The notes beneath the pieces were generated by a model, which saw only the letters and a list, made by a program, of their open reading frames with translations, made no database searches and was not told the DNA's origin. A stretch of DNA of 64,000 nt from Pythium myriotylum (Eukaryota > Oomycota > Peronosporomycetes > Pythiales > Pythiaceae): positions 3,410,001-3,474,000 of the forward strand of contig JALJCQ010000001.1 of assembly GCA_023091665.1 (NCBI GenBank), read 5' to 3'. The position numbers and the translations under genes are program-made. Shown here piece after piece: positions 11,345 through 22,394 of this stretch (its first letter is position 1; the number at the start of each line of letters is the position of its first letter).

Positions 11345-13063
11345 ATGGTTTCCCGGAGCTCGTCGTCGTCCATTGCCGCGACTCATTCCCGCAATTCCCC
11401 GCTCGCCCCCATGGCCGGCGCCGTCCAGGAACAGTCGCCGCTGATCAAGAGCGCGCCGCCCAAGCGCGAGCCCAAGCGCCGCGCGCTCGAGCCGCCCGTG
11501 GACGTGCGCGCCGAGTTCGTGCAGCTCACGTCCATGGCGCTGCAAGTGAGTCTCTCCACGTTCGCGCGGATCGCGCTCACGTCCATCGACAGCGCGTTCC
11601 TCGGCCATCTCGGCACGAAAGAGCTCGCGGCCTCGTCGCTCGCGTCGATCTGGACGGGCGTGCCGCTCTCGGGCGTCTGGTCGGGCGCGTCGGCGCTCAT
11701 CACGCTCTGTGGGCAAGCCTGGGGCGCCAAGAACGGCGAGCTCACGGGTCTCTGGCTGCAAATGGGGCTCGTGATCACGACGATCCTCGCGATCCCGGTG
11801 TTTATTTGGTTCTGGTGCGTGGGCTTTGTGCTCGAGTCGTCGACCGAGGATCTCGAGGTCGTGCGCCTCGGCATCCGCTTCTCGCGGATCCTCTCGTTCT
11901 CGATCTTCCCAGCGCTCATCTACGCGTGCGTGCGGCTCTACTTCCAGTCCATGGGCATCACGGCACCGACTACCGTGGTCGGTACGCTCTCCATCGGCGT
12001 CGCGATCGCGGCCAACTACTTTCTCATCTACGGCGCGTTCGGCTGGGGAGGACTCGGCTTTGACGGCTCGCCCTTGTCGACGGTCATCGCGTCGTGGTTC
12101 CAGCCCATCGCATTGATCTCGTACTGCATCCTCTACAAGAAGATGCACCTCCAAGCGTGGGGTGGGTGGAACCTGAAGGCGTTCACGTCCGATCGCGTCA
12201 AGACGTACATCGACATCGCCGGCCCGATCGCTGCCAACAGCTTGCTATCGAACCTCGCCAACTCGGGCATCTCGCTCATCGCTGCCAAGCTCGGCTCGGA
12301 CATCATCGCTGCGAATGCCGTGATCTCGGGTCTCTGGGGCTTGCTCTGGGCGCTGTTCTGGGGCTTTGGCTGTGCGACCCAGGTGCGTGTGGCCAACCAT
12401 CTCGGCGCCAACCGCCCGAACGCGGCCAAGAAGCTCGCAGTGCTCGGCATGGCCTGCACGATCCTCTGCGTCGTGACGTTGGCGATTGTGACAATCGTCA
12501 TGCGCCACCGCGTGTTCTACATCTACACGAGCGACGACGATCTGCTCAACCTGTGTCTTCTCGTGCAGCCCATCTTCATCACGGGCTTCATGATCGAGTC
12601 CACGGAGATGCTCATGTCGTCGGTGCTCACGGCCATGGGCGAGGTCAAGATCACTGCGTGGACGAGCTCGGTCACGATCTGGTGTGTCGAGCTGCCGATC
12701 GCGTACATTGGCGGCGTCACGCTCGGCTTTGGCTTCCCGATGCTCTGGTACGCGATCGTCGTGGGTGAGATCCTCAAGTTCACTGTGTACCTCTTCACGC
12801 TCTCGCGAGTCGACTGGAGCTTCATGGCGCAACGTGCCGTCGACACGATGGGCAAGAACGACGTGGAGGAAGAAGAGCCGATCGAGGAAGCTCTCCAGGT
12901 CACGCTGTCCGAGGCCGGCAACACGCCCGTCGGGTATGCGTCGGTGCTGCGCTCGCCCGTGACGCCGCTGCTCACGCCGACCAACCGCCCCGACCGCCGC
13001 CGAGGCAGCGTGTCGTACTCGACTCCGCGCAAGAGCCGCGCCAGTTCGTACAACGCGGTGTAA
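11345..13063 (+). CDS. MATE family efflux transporter, copy 1
   Basis: Multidrug and toxic compound extrusion transporter, a cation-coupled antiporter in plasma or vacuolar membrane, about 572 aa, intronless. The start is the ATG at 11345; the frame extends upstream only to a TTG. A hydrophilic N-terminus ends in EPPVDVRAEF, then the MatE core begins (STFARIALTSIDSAFLGHLG, KELAASSLASIWTG). About twelve hydrophobic segments follow in two repeats, with WALFWGFGCATQVRVANHLG opening the second half. The C-terminus is polar and Ser/Arg/Pro-rich. It is the most diverged of three tandem copies and carries no disruption. Substrate unknown. Confidence 0.9.
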   Translation: MVSRSSSSSIAATHSRNSPLAPMAGAVQEQSPLIKSAPPKREPKRRALEPPVDVRAEFVQLTSMALQVSLSTFARIALTSIDSAFLGHLGTKELAASSLASIWTGVPLSGVWSGASALITLCGQAWGAKNGELTGLWLQMGLVITTILAIPVFIWFWCVGFVLESSTEDLEVVRLGIRFSRILSFSIFPALIYACVRLYFQSMGITAPTTVVGTLSIGVAIAANYFLIYGAFGWGGLGFDGSPLSTVIASWFQPIALISYCILYKKMHLQAWGGWNLKAFTSDRVKTYIDIAGPIAANSLLSNLANSGISLIAAKLGSDIIAANAVISGLWGLLWALFWGFGCATQVRVANHLGANRPNAAKKLAVLGMACTILCVVTLAIVTIVMRHRVFYIYTSDDDLLNLCLLVQPIFITGFMIESTEMLMSSVLTAMGEVKITAWTSSVTIWCVELPIAYIGGVTLGFGFPMLWYAIVVGEILKFTVYLFTLSRVDWSFMAQRAVDTMGKNDVEEEEPIEEALQVTLSEAGNTPVGYASVLRSPVTPLLTPTNRPDRRRGSVSYSTPRKSRASSYNAV

Positions 13064-13646
13064 ACTATGGAAATGGAACCCACCACAATCCGCTCGCGCG
13101 ATGATCTTGATCTTGGTCTTGCTCTGCTTGCCGTGGGTTGTCCTGAGCGCTCGCGTCACATGTGACAAGGCGACTGAGTTGGCTGCAGCAGCAACTTGCC
13201 TTTCAAGCTCATCTGCGACGTGTGAGATGGGTGCAGAGCTACACTATCGATTTATGGATCTAATCATGTTATAGAGGTCTCAGAACAGATCACCACCGAC
13301 AGTTGATTGCGATAGCCGAGGAAGATGGTGCTGTCCACTCCCCAAACATCAGGAATTGGAGGTCCACTCTCTTAGCAATCGGTTCTTTTTACTGTATAAA
13401 CATATACTCAGTACGATCTAAATATTACAGTTTAAAAAATAGCGTCAAGTACTACATCTATGACCTCTACAAATAGATAATCGGGGCAATCTGGATCGTC
13501 TCTGACCAGTCGACCAGCGCTTGCCAATCTCTTTTTCGCGTGGGTGGGGTGCCCATTTGATGTGTGATGCCGCCGGACTCGCATTGGCCAAACTTCCTGG
13601 CGCTCTCACTCGGCGACTCGCCCCTCCGCACGCACTCCAAGCGCCC
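13064..13646. other. intergenic between MATE copies 1 and 2, duplicated promoter
   Basis: Holds an A/T-rich stretch at 13385-13440. The segment around 13300-13375 resembles 16340-16410 upstream of copy 3 (shared ATTGCGATAG and GGTCCA blocks), and the Arg/Ser-type leader at 13490-13640 resembles 16555-16680. The upstream regions were therefore duplicated with the genes. Confidence 0.5.
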
Positions 13647-15305
13647 ATGACCTCGTCCGAGAACGCGGCGCTACTGCCGCCCAAGCCCAACGGGCTCAAG
13701 CCCGCCGCGCCGCTGCAGAAGCACGAGCCGCCCGTCGACGTGCGCGCCGAGCTGCTGCAGCTCACGTCCATGGCGCTGCAAGTGAGTCTCGCTACGTTTG
13801 CTCGCCTCGCGCTCACGTCCATCGACAGCGCGTTCCTCGGCCATCTCGGCACGAAAGAGCTCGCGGCGTCGTCGCTCGCGAGCGTCTGGACCGGCGTGCC
13901 GCTCTACGGCGTCTGGTCCTGTGCGTCGGCCTTGATCACACTGTGTGGACAAGCGTGGGGCGCCAAGAACGGAGAGCTCGCAGGGCTGTGGCTGCAAATG
14001 GGACTCGTGATCACCTCGATCCTCGCGATCCCAGTGTTCGTCTGGTTCTGGAGTGTCGGGCTCGTGCTCGAGTCGTCGACGGACGATCTCGAGGTCGTTC
14101 GCCTCGGCGAGCGATTCGCACGCATCCTCTCGTTCTCGATTTTTCCGGCTCTAATCTACGCGTGCGTGCGACTCTACTTCCAAGCCATGGGCATCATGGC
14201 GCCGACGACTGTCGTGGGCACCATGTCGATTGGAGTGGCCGTCGCGGCCAACTACTTTCTCATCTACGGCGCGTTCGGCTGGGGAGGACTCGGCTTTGAC
14301 GGCTCGCCACTTGCAACAGTGATTGCGTCATGGTTCCAGCCCATTACGCTCATCTCGTACTGCATTTTCTACAAGAAGATGCATCTCCAGGCGTGGGGCG
14401 GATGGAATTTCAAGCTCTTCACACCCGAGCGCATCAAGATTTACATCGGCATCGCCGGCCCGATCGCTGCCAACAGTCTCGTCACGAATCTCGCAAACTC
14501 CAGTATGTCGCTCATCGCTGCCAAGCTCGGATCGGATATTATTGCTGCGAATGCCGTACTCTCAGGCTTGTTCAGCTTGCTCTGGGCGCTGTTCTGGGGT
14601 TTTGGCTGTGCCACACAAGTGCGTGTGGCCAACCACCTCGGTGCGAACCGTCCGAATGCCGCCAAGAAGCTCGCTGTACTCGGCATGGGATGCACAGTCG
14701 TGTGCGTGCTCGGACTCGCGATTGTGACCATCATCATGCGTCATCGTGTGTTCTACATCTACACGAGCGACGACCATCTCCTCAGCTTGTGCCTTCTGGT
14801 GCAGCCTATTTTCATCACGGCGTTCATGATCCAGTCGACAGAGATCCTCATGGCCTCGGTGCTCACGGCTATGGGCGAAGTCAAGGTGACGGCGTGGACC
14901 AGTACGATCACGATCTGGTGTGTGGAGCTGCCGATCGCGTACGTCGGTGGTGTGACGTTTGGACTGGGTTTTCCTATGCTGTGGTACGCAATCGTGTCGG
15001 TGGAGATCTGCAAGTTCTCTGTGTATGCGTACACGCTCCTTCGTACGGACTGGAGCTTCATGGCACAGCGTGCGGTGGACACGATGGCGAAGACAGGTGA
15101 GGACGAAGACGAGATCGAGGGCGAGGCGTTCCAGATCGCGTTGTCGGAGGCGACGAGTACGCCTGTCGGTGCGGCGGCCGTCAACTCGCCAGCGACGCCG
15201 TTGTTGACGCCGACGAGTCGTCCAGTGATGTGGGAGAACGATCGCCGCGTCACAAGTAGCGCTAGTCCTCGTAAACCTCGCGGTGGCTCGTACCACGCTG
15301 TGTAA
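13647..15305 (+). CDS. MATE family efflux transporter, copy 2
   Basis: Intact tandem MATE paralogue, about 552 aa, intronless. I chose the ATG at 13647 (MTSSENAALLPPKPNG) because it aligns with the N-terminus of copy 3 (MTKPLSEKSPLLPPKPNG); an in-frame ATG at 13560 is an alternative. The core LATFARLALTSIDSAFLGHLG and the second-half motif WALFWGFGCATQVRVANHLG are present. From about 14220 to the stop, long tracts look nucleotide-identical to copy 3, interrupted by short divergent patches. Function as for copy 1: proton- or sodium-coupled drug/metabolite export. Substrate unknown. Confidence 0.9.
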   Translation: MTSSENAALLPPKPNGLKPAAPLQKHEPPVDVRAELLQLTSMALQVSLATFARLALTSIDSAFLGHLGTKELAASSLASVWTGVPLYGVWSCASALITLCGQAWGAKNGELAGLWLQMGLVITSILAIPVFVWFWSVGLVLESSTDDLEVVRLGERFARILSFSIFPALIYACVRLYFQAMGIMAPTTVVGTMSIGVAVAANYFLIYGAFGWGGLGFDGSPLATVIASWFQPITLISYCIFYKKMHLQAWGGWNFKLFTPERIKIYIGIAGPIAANSLVTNLANSSMSLIAAKLGSDIIAANAVLSGLFSLLWALFWGFGCATQVRVANHLGANRPNAAKKLAVLGMGCTVVCVLGLAIVTIIMRHRVFYIYTSDDHLLSLCLLVQPIFITAFMIQSTEILMASVLTAMGEVKVTAWTSTITIWCVELPIAYVGGVTFGLGFPMLWYAIVSVEICKFSVYAYTLLRTDWSFMAQRAVDTMAKTGEDEDEIEGEAFQIALSEATSTPVGAAAVNSPATPLLTPTSRPVMWENDRRVTSSASPRKPRGGSYHAV

Positions 15306-15787
15306 ACGAAAGAGAACAAGCAATTTGTGCCGTTCCTCTTAGAAGTGATAAGAGTGTAAGATGGTGGTGGTGATTCAATCGAAGTTTTTGTGCTTCAACA
15401 TACTGACCCTAGACTTCAGTTCGCTCGAGTAAAGATCGTTTCCCATAGGCCAACACGTAATCCGTAATCCATTCCATCCATTCCATTCGCTCGAGTGAAA
15501 GCGAACTTGTCACGCGTGTGTGTTAGTATCTGGAAGAAATGTCCATGCATGGAGGTTTTTGCCTTTATCGCGGTCTGTAGACTCGTAGACTCGACCATTG
15601 TTGGAGTCTCGGAGTTCTTGCCACGAACTAAGATCCAACAAAAGTAGGAGTTAAAGGAATCGCTACTGGCTGGAACTCAACGGGCAAGAGATTGTCAAAA
15701 GAGATAACAGAAGGATCGTAAGAAAGCGCTGAAGCCACGAACCTGGCTCAGATTTCCTGACTCAACTAAGCCTGGTCGTGTAAAAGA

Positions 15788-15818
15788 TATTTGATCTAGC
15801 GTAGAGCTAGATCAAATA
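15788..15818. repeat. inverted repeat, 13-bp arms, 5-nt loop
   Basis: TATTTGATCTAGC at 15788-15800 is the exact reverse complement of 15806-15818. It lies about 480 bp downstream of MATE copy 2. Function unknown. Confidence 0.85.
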
Positions 15819-15969
15819 CATGTATATAGATACACGACCGCAAATAACACGAACACGAAATTTCCTCATGCCTCGTTGTAGTCGGCGTATGCCGAGGCAT
15901 ATGCGAATCTTGGTCACCCAAACATTGTTGTTTACGATAGTGGATTTCTGCACCTGTTGCCTCAAGTCT

Positions 15970-15987
15970 GGGGGGGGGGGGGGGGGG
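15970..15987 (+). repeat. G18 homopolymer
   Basis: Uninterrupted run of 18 G in an intergenic region; its length may vary or be misassembled. Confidence 0.8.
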
Positions 15988-16223
15988 TTGGCTTGCGTGT
16001 ATACCTGGATTAGGAGGCAAAGGTGTACTGAGTCTCCCACCAAGATAGGCGGTCATGAAATCAATGTAACGTTAAAAAAATTATTTCGATCGCCCCCCGA
16101 CCGGCTTCGAGATCCAACCCAGACGAAAGTACTGATATATTTCTCCAAACTTTTGTGGCATGTTGGTTCCGGGTGGTTATGCCTACCTGTAAGCCCCAAG
16201 AAAACCGTCGTGGGCAACTCACG

Positions 16224-16294
16224 CTGTTGGCTTTCTATTCTGTGAACTCTCACCAAGAAAACCCTGTTGGCTTTCTTTTCTTTGAACCCCCACC
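16224..16294 (+). repeat. 31-bp imperfect direct repeat, two copies
   Basis: Units at 16224-16254 and 16264-16294 both begin CTGTTGGCTTTCT and end CACC, with a 40-bp period. Each is preceded by AAGAAAACC. Confidence 0.75.
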
Positions 16295-16420
16295 ACCTTT
16301 GATCCTCGCAAGAGAAGCACTACTGCAGAAATCGTCTGAGCTAATAGTGGATTGCGATAGCTCGGGAGGAAGGAAGCCATCCACCGCACAATCATCGAGA
16401 ATGGCAGGTCCAGTGTACAT

Positions 16421-16450
16421 TGGATTGCTCAGATATATCTGAGCAATCCA
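16421..16450. repeat. 30-bp perfect palindrome upstream of MATE copy 3
   Basis: The half-site TGGATTGCTCAGATA is followed directly by its reverse complement with no spacer. It lies 270 bp upstream of the copy 3 ATG, at a place where copy 2 has no equivalent. It could be a dimeric transcription-factor site or a rearrangement scar. Confidence 0.85.
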
Positions 16451-16719
16451 TCCTATGACAATTCATAGATAGTATTTATTTCCTTCCATTTGTTTATTCA
16501 ATCAAAATGTAAACAATACCAACAAGTACCTCTATACAAGGATATAGCTGTTGACCTGGCTCGTCTCTGGTCGGCCTCCGCTTCCCGACTTCTTTCGCGT
16601 GGCTGGGTGATGAGTGAGCCCAGCTCCCTCACATTGGCCGAGGCTGCCTCTCTTCCTTCACGCCAGGTCTGCTCACACGGCAACGTGCCTCGAAGAATGC
16701 TCACAATCGAATCTGCGCC

Positions 16720-18383
16720 ATGACCAAGCCGCTGTCTGAGAAGTCTCCGCTACTGCCCCCCAAGCCCAACGGGGTCAAGCACGCTCCGCCGCTGCAGAAG
16801 CACGAGCCGCCCGTCGACGTGCGCGCCGAGCTGCTGCAGCTCACGTCCATGGCGCTGCAAGTGAGTCTCGCTACGTTTGCTCGCCTCGCGCTCACGTCCA
16901 TCGACAGCGCGTTCCTCGGCCATCTCGGCACGAAAGAGCTCGCGGCGTCGTCACTTGCATCCGCCTGGACGGGTGTACCACTTTACGGCGTCTGGTGCTG
17001 TGCAACCGCGCTCATCACACTATGTGGGCAAGCATGGGGCGCCAAGAATGGAGAGCTAGCAGGGCTGTGGCTGCAAATGGGACTCGTGATCACCTCGATC
17101 CTCGCGATCCCAGTGTTCGTCTGGTTCTGGAGTGTCGGGCTCGTGCTGGAGCTGTCCACGAATGACCTCGAGGTTGTCCGCCTCGGCGAGCGATTCGCGC
17201 GCATCCTCTCGTTCTCGATCTTCCCAGCGCTTATCTACGCCTGCGTGAGGCTGTACTTCCAGGCCATGGGCATCATGGCGCCGACGACTGTCGTGGCACC
17301 ATGTCGATTGGAGTGGCCGTCGCGGCCAACTACTTTCTCATCTACGGCGCGTTCGGCTGGGGAGGACTCGGCTTTGACGGCTCGCCACTTGCAACAGTGA
17401 TTGCGTCATGGTTCCAGCCCATTACGCTCATCTCGTACTGCATTTTCTACAAGAAGATGCATCTCCAAGCGTGGGGCGGATGGAATTTCAAGCTCTTCAC
17501 ACCCGAGCGCATCAAGATTTACATCGGCATCGCCGGCCCGATCGCCGCCAGTGGCCTCGTCACCTACTTGGCCAACTCGAGCATGGCAATTATCGCTGCC
17601 AAGCTCGGATCGGATGTTATTGCTGCGAATGCCGTACTCTCAGGCCTGTTCAGCTTGCTCTGGGCGCTGTTCTGGGGTTTTGGCTGTGCCACACAAGTGC
17701 GTGTGGCCAACCACCTCGGTGCGAACCGTCCGAATGCCGCCAAGAAGCTCGCTGTACTCGGCATGGGATGCACAGTCGTGTGCGTGCTCGGACTCGCGAT
17801 TGTGACCATCATCATGCGTCATCGTGTGTTCTACATCTACACGAGCGACGACCATCTCCTCAGCTTGTGCCTTCTGGTGCAGCCTATTTTCATCACGGCG
17901 TTCATGATCCAGTCGACAGAGATCCTCATGGCCTCGGTGCTCACGGCTATGGGCGAAGTCAAGGTGACGGCGTGGACCAGTACGATCACGATCTGGTGTG
18001 TGGAGCTGCCGATCGCGTACGTCGGTGGTGTGACGTTTGGACTGGGTTTTCCTATGCTGTGGTACGCAATCGTGTCGGTGGAGATCTGCAAGTTCTCTGT
18101 GTATGCGTACACGCTCCTTCGTACGGACTGGAGCTTCATGGCACAGCGTGCGGTGGACACGATGGCGAAGACAGGTGAGGACGAAGACGAGATCGAGGGC
18201 GAGGCGTTCCAGATCGCGTTGTCGGAGGCGACGAGCACACCTGTCGATGTGGTGGCGCCCAACTCGCCAGCGACGCCGTTGTTGACGCCGACGAGTCGTC
18301 CAGTGATGTGGGAGAACGATCGCCGCGTCACAAGTAGCGCTAGTCCTTGCAAGGCACGCGGCGGCTCGTACCACGCTGTGTAG
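16720..18383 (+). pseudogene. MATE family transporter, copy 3, frameshifted
   Basis: Third tandem MATE gene, disrupted by loss of one G near 17295 (copy 2 reads GTGGGCACC, this copy GTGGCACC). The first frame (16720-17400) covers the N-terminus and about six transmembrane segments, then runs into unrelated residues. The remainder is open in the next frame from about 17297 to 18383. Without the deletion the product would match copies 1 and 2 in length (about 554 aa). Both frames are otherwise free of stops and keep MATE motifs, so the lesion is very recent or a sequencing error. Nucleotide identity to copy 2 is patchy: near-identical tracts alternate with divergent patches (about 16935-17045, 17545-17615, 18230-18260), as expected from gene conversion. 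Confidence 0.8.
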
Positions 18384-18528
18384 AAGAAAATAAGAGAACA
18401 TCGAGTGCTGCATCGCCCAGAGATGAGAACAATGTGAGATCCCGTTTGCGTTTCTTGTCAATATATTTTGCTCTAACAGCACACAACAGTTCAGTCAGTA
18501 TATTTCGCACTAACACCACGGAACAAGT

Positions 18529-21500
18529 TCAAGCGACGTCGGCGTGCTCGGGTTCCATCTCGGGTACGCGGCAACACGGGCAGTGACCCAGCTTGAGGTA
18601 CTCGAACTCGAAGTCTTCTTCGTGGAAGAACCGGCGGCAGTGTGGCGAGTAGTGGATCTTGATCTCCGGGATCATGTTCTTGAAGTATCGGTATCGCACG
18701 GCTTTGGTTGGGTACTTCACCACGAAGACCTCACTCGGCTTGAGCGAAAGCAGCACGCGCTCGTCGACCTGCACGATACGGTACTGCGGTGCGCCTGAGC
18801 GATGGCCCGTGCTCGAACCAAAGTTGGCTTGCTTGTTGAGTGCCTGCTCAAAGAGATCGCCCGAGCGGTCCACTCGACTCGTATGGAGGTTGTTGTCGTC
18901 ATCATCGTCCGTGAACTTGAGCGATTGCGAGTTGCCGTTCTCTGTCTCTCGCCAGCCGCCGCTGTCGCTCTTCTTCGCATCGGCTAGCGCATTTGCACTA
19001 GGGTGTGTGAGCAGCATCTTGACGGCCTCTTGGTCGGAGATGCCCGGCTGGGAGGGAACAATTTAATTAATATTCATATGTATCCCACCAAATATCGGCA
19101 GCAAAGTACTCACTACAGGCTGGAACTCGACGAGCGGGAGATTGTCGAAGGAGATGAACGACCGCACGAAAGGATGGCCCGAGTTTACACAAACATCGCC
19201 ATTGCCGTTCGGATTGAGCAGTGGATTTGACGTTCCAGACCGGTAGTCGACGGGGAGCAATTCTTCCTTATCCGAGTACGGCTTGATCTGGAGCGTCATG
19301 GATGTGATCTCGACTTGCTGCAGCCATTCGTCTCGTAGCTTCATCTGTAGTAGCTTCTCGAAGGCCTGGCGAGCGAGCTTGAAGGCCTCCAGTTGAATGG
19401 CATGGTGGCCAAGCGTAAAGTAGATGTTCCCGAGAGACACACCGGTCGGTGGCTTGGCGTTTTTTGTAATCTTGTTGAGCAGAAACCGCGCCGAGTGGAA
19501 TAACGCCTCTGGTAAGAGTGTCGTGAACGGCTCGTCTGTGTATGCGTAGACCATAGCATACGCCCAGTACAGTTCTGAGAGCAGCTCGCTCTCCATCGCT
19601 TTCACGATCATGGCCTTGTCATCCTCGATTACATCGTCCGGAGAAGCCGCCTTGACAAGGCTAAGTTGCTGATCGCACAGCCGCCAGTGGTAGTATGACG
19701 CGTCTTTGAACCGCCGCTCCGTCACAGCATTCTGGATCAAGTGCTCGAGAAGTTTCATACATTGATCTGGTCGCTTGGCCTTGACGTACGCCTCCAGCGC
19801 GTCGTCGAACCGGTCCTGACTAATGAGCCAATCGCCGTATGGAACGTAAACCTCCTCGGGCTTCTGCACGCGGTCCTTGTGCTTCTGCGCGAGTCGCACT
19901 GCCTCGTCCCACTCTTGCAGCCGGATATGCATCTTTAGTAACGAGTCAAAGTCGCCGATCTTGAGATACACGTCTCGTGCGTGCTTGAACTTGTCAGCTT
20001 GCAAAAAATAGCCGGCGCACTGCGCGAGGATCTTGGTCTCGCTCGCGTCCAGCTTCTGAACAACCTCGAGTAGGTCATCATACCAACCTCTCGCGCCCAT
20101 GATCTCGACCGCCTTGACCAGGTTCCCGCTGGCGCTGTACATCTCGGCAGCCGCGCGCCAGTCCTGGACTTCTTCAGCCCACTTAGCCTGGTCCTGCACG
20201 AGCTGTTTAATGTCCATGATCTTGCTCTGTGCGGCAAACTTCTTCGCGTCTTCCCACATGCGCAAGTCGGCAAACATCTTGATGGCTGTGTGGGCTTCGT
20301 TGCAGTCGGCATAAGTCTTGGCAGCGAGTGCGAATCTGCCCTGGTACGCCATGATCTCGGCCTGCAGTAAAGCCTTGACTTTTCTCGCTGTCTCTGGGTC
20401 AGCGGTGTCCTCGTTTGGTAGCTGCTGCTTCTTGCGCTGCTCGAGTGCGTTCACGAGCTCGATGAAGCGCACGTCGCGTACGCGGATGAATGCTTTGCGT
20501 GCGATATCAAAGTTCATGGCCTTGAGTGCCTCCCAGGCGAGTAGCCTCCAGTCGGCTTCGGTAACGCCGAGACATGAGACTTGGTAGGCCTTGGTGAACT
20601 CGTTCTGCTCGAGGTACCGGTACAGCGGCGCTGACTGTGGGACGTCGATAGTCTGCACAGCGAGGGAGTTGAGACAGAACACTTTCGAGCCAGTGAACCC
20701 TACGACAAAGCCCTGCATGCGCTGCGCGTGGACGGGGAAGTTGCCCGTCTTGATCTTGAGTTGGCCATTGCCCGCGAAGCAGAGCATATCTTCGAACTCG
20801 GTGTTCCACGCCACGCTGTTGGCGTCGCGCTCTTCGAAGAGCAGCTCTTTGGATGCGAGGTCGTAGACCACGCAGCGATGTGAGTCATCGACGACCGCGA
20901 GCTTCTCGCGACTACGAAGCGATGATTAGTGTCCATCATCAGAGAAGATCAGAGATAAGGCGCGACGTACTTGGCGCTAATGTCAAGACACGAGATCGGA
21001 CTACTCTGATTGATGAGTAGGATCGGAAATGGGTTGTTGATGAAGATCTGCCATACGGAGCCGTCCTTGAGCCCAACCAGTAGGCCCTCACGGCCCTTTG
21101 CACCGCCTGTGACCTTGATGTACCGAATCAACGACTCGAGTACCCACTCGCGCTCTTTCTTGCCCGTGAAGTCGTATTGCTGCAGCTTTTGTTTTTGACA
21201 GAGAATGAAGTGGTTGCTGGTCACGACGAGCAGGGAGCACGGCAGATCCATCTGAATCCGTTCTTTCACGCGGTAATGCATATCGTAGCTACTCGCCGGT
21301 GCGCCGTTTGGATCGTCGCTCGCGAGTTCGTAGATGATAATACGGTCCGCGAGCTGCACAGCGAGCCGGTCGCGGTAGACGCTGAGCTTCTTGACACTGT
21401 CACGGGTCTTGATTCGCACTTTCTGCTCAGTCATCAGGTGCTGTACTATCACGTCCGTGATGTTCTCGCGGTAGGCGTACCGCTCTTGGTAGATACCATG

Positions 21501-22394
21501 CACTGTACCGAAGACAAGGCAGTGCATAGAGATGGATCCGTCTTCGCAGCCGACCGCGACAAAGTTGGTCTTGGGGCGAGGCTTGATGGTCCAGACCCAG
21601 TTCTCTTGCTCACAGATCGTGTACAGCTGCATGCCATCCTTGGTGTACAACACAGCCTTGCGGTTTGAGCCGCCCACGAGTAGATACTTGCCCTTACTAA
21701 AGTACGCGAGGCTCGTCGGATTAAAGTTGAGCTTCCTCGGCTTGCCGACCATGGCGCCACTGAGCTGATAGAATGACAGCGTACGGTCCCAGCACCCGAC
21801 AGCGAGCGTGTCGACTGTGTCTTCCTGCGCGACGCTCCATGCGAGTGTCCAGATCGGTGCCGACCGCTCGATGAGCTGTTTCTCCGCACCTTGCTTGTCG
21901 CGGATCGTGATCATGCCGTTTAGCAGACCGAGCGCGAGGAACTGGCCATCCTTGGTCCAGCACGCACTCAAGATCTTGGCCACGACCTTGTGCTTGGCGA
22001 CAGATTTTTGCTCGGGCGCCCACAGTCCAAAGTCTGAGACCGTGCAGCTCGCAAGGCACTGTGACTGAGGGTTGTATGCAAGCTTCTGGACAGCGTCGTT
22101 GTGCGTGTACTTGAGGATGCCCTCGGCTTTTTCGGTCCAGATGATGACCGTGTTATCGGCGCCACCGGACGCGAATCGCTTGCCGTCGTGCGAGTAATCG
22201 ACCGTGTACACGATGCCCTTGTGGCCCTTAAGGGAGTGAAGTAACGTGCCGTCCACTGCGTCGTAGACCATGACGCGTGTGCCAACGGCCACGACAAGCT
22301 GGGTACCATCGGGCCGGAATGCCACGTCTTGCACGACGAACTTTTCGCCATTACGCTCGGGGATCTTGTCGCTCCACGCCAGCACGCTGCGCAT
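18529..22394 (-). CDS. IFT122: intraflagellar transport protein 122 (IFT-A subunit)
   Basis: Core subunit of IFT-A, which drives retrograde transport and membrane-protein entry in cilia and flagella. On the minus strand, exons are 22394-20971, 20911-19114 and 19047-18529, with introns of 59 and 66 nt; product about 1246 aa, near the animal protein's size. The start MRSVLAWSDK matches the family N-terminus. Residues about 1-560 are WD40 repeats (GKRFASGGADNTVIIW, SDFGLWAPEQKSVAKHK). A long alpha-solenoid follows (VPQSAPLYRYLEQ, MPYGDWL-like VPYGDWLISQDRFDDALEAY). The extreme C-terminus carries a Cys/His zinc-binding block (HYSPHCRRFFHEEDF, HCPCCR). The assignment is strong. It implies a flagellated stage such as zoospores. 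The gene converges on MATE copy 3. Confidence 0.93.

Larger units (their letters stand above)
15306..16719. other. intergenic between MATE copies 2 and 3
   Basis: 1.4 kb without a convincing gene. It holds a 13-bp stem hairpin (15788-15818), an 18-nt G run (15970-15987), a 31-bp direct repeat (16224-16254 and 16264-16294), a 30-bp perfect palindrome (16421-16450) and a promoter segment paralogous to the one upstream of copy 2. Confidence 0.55.

Noticed and set aside
11309..18482. Minus-strand frames of 180-307 residues opposite the MATE genes, similar between copies
   Set aside because: Arg/His-rich antisense shadows whose similarity only mirrors the duplicated coding strand.
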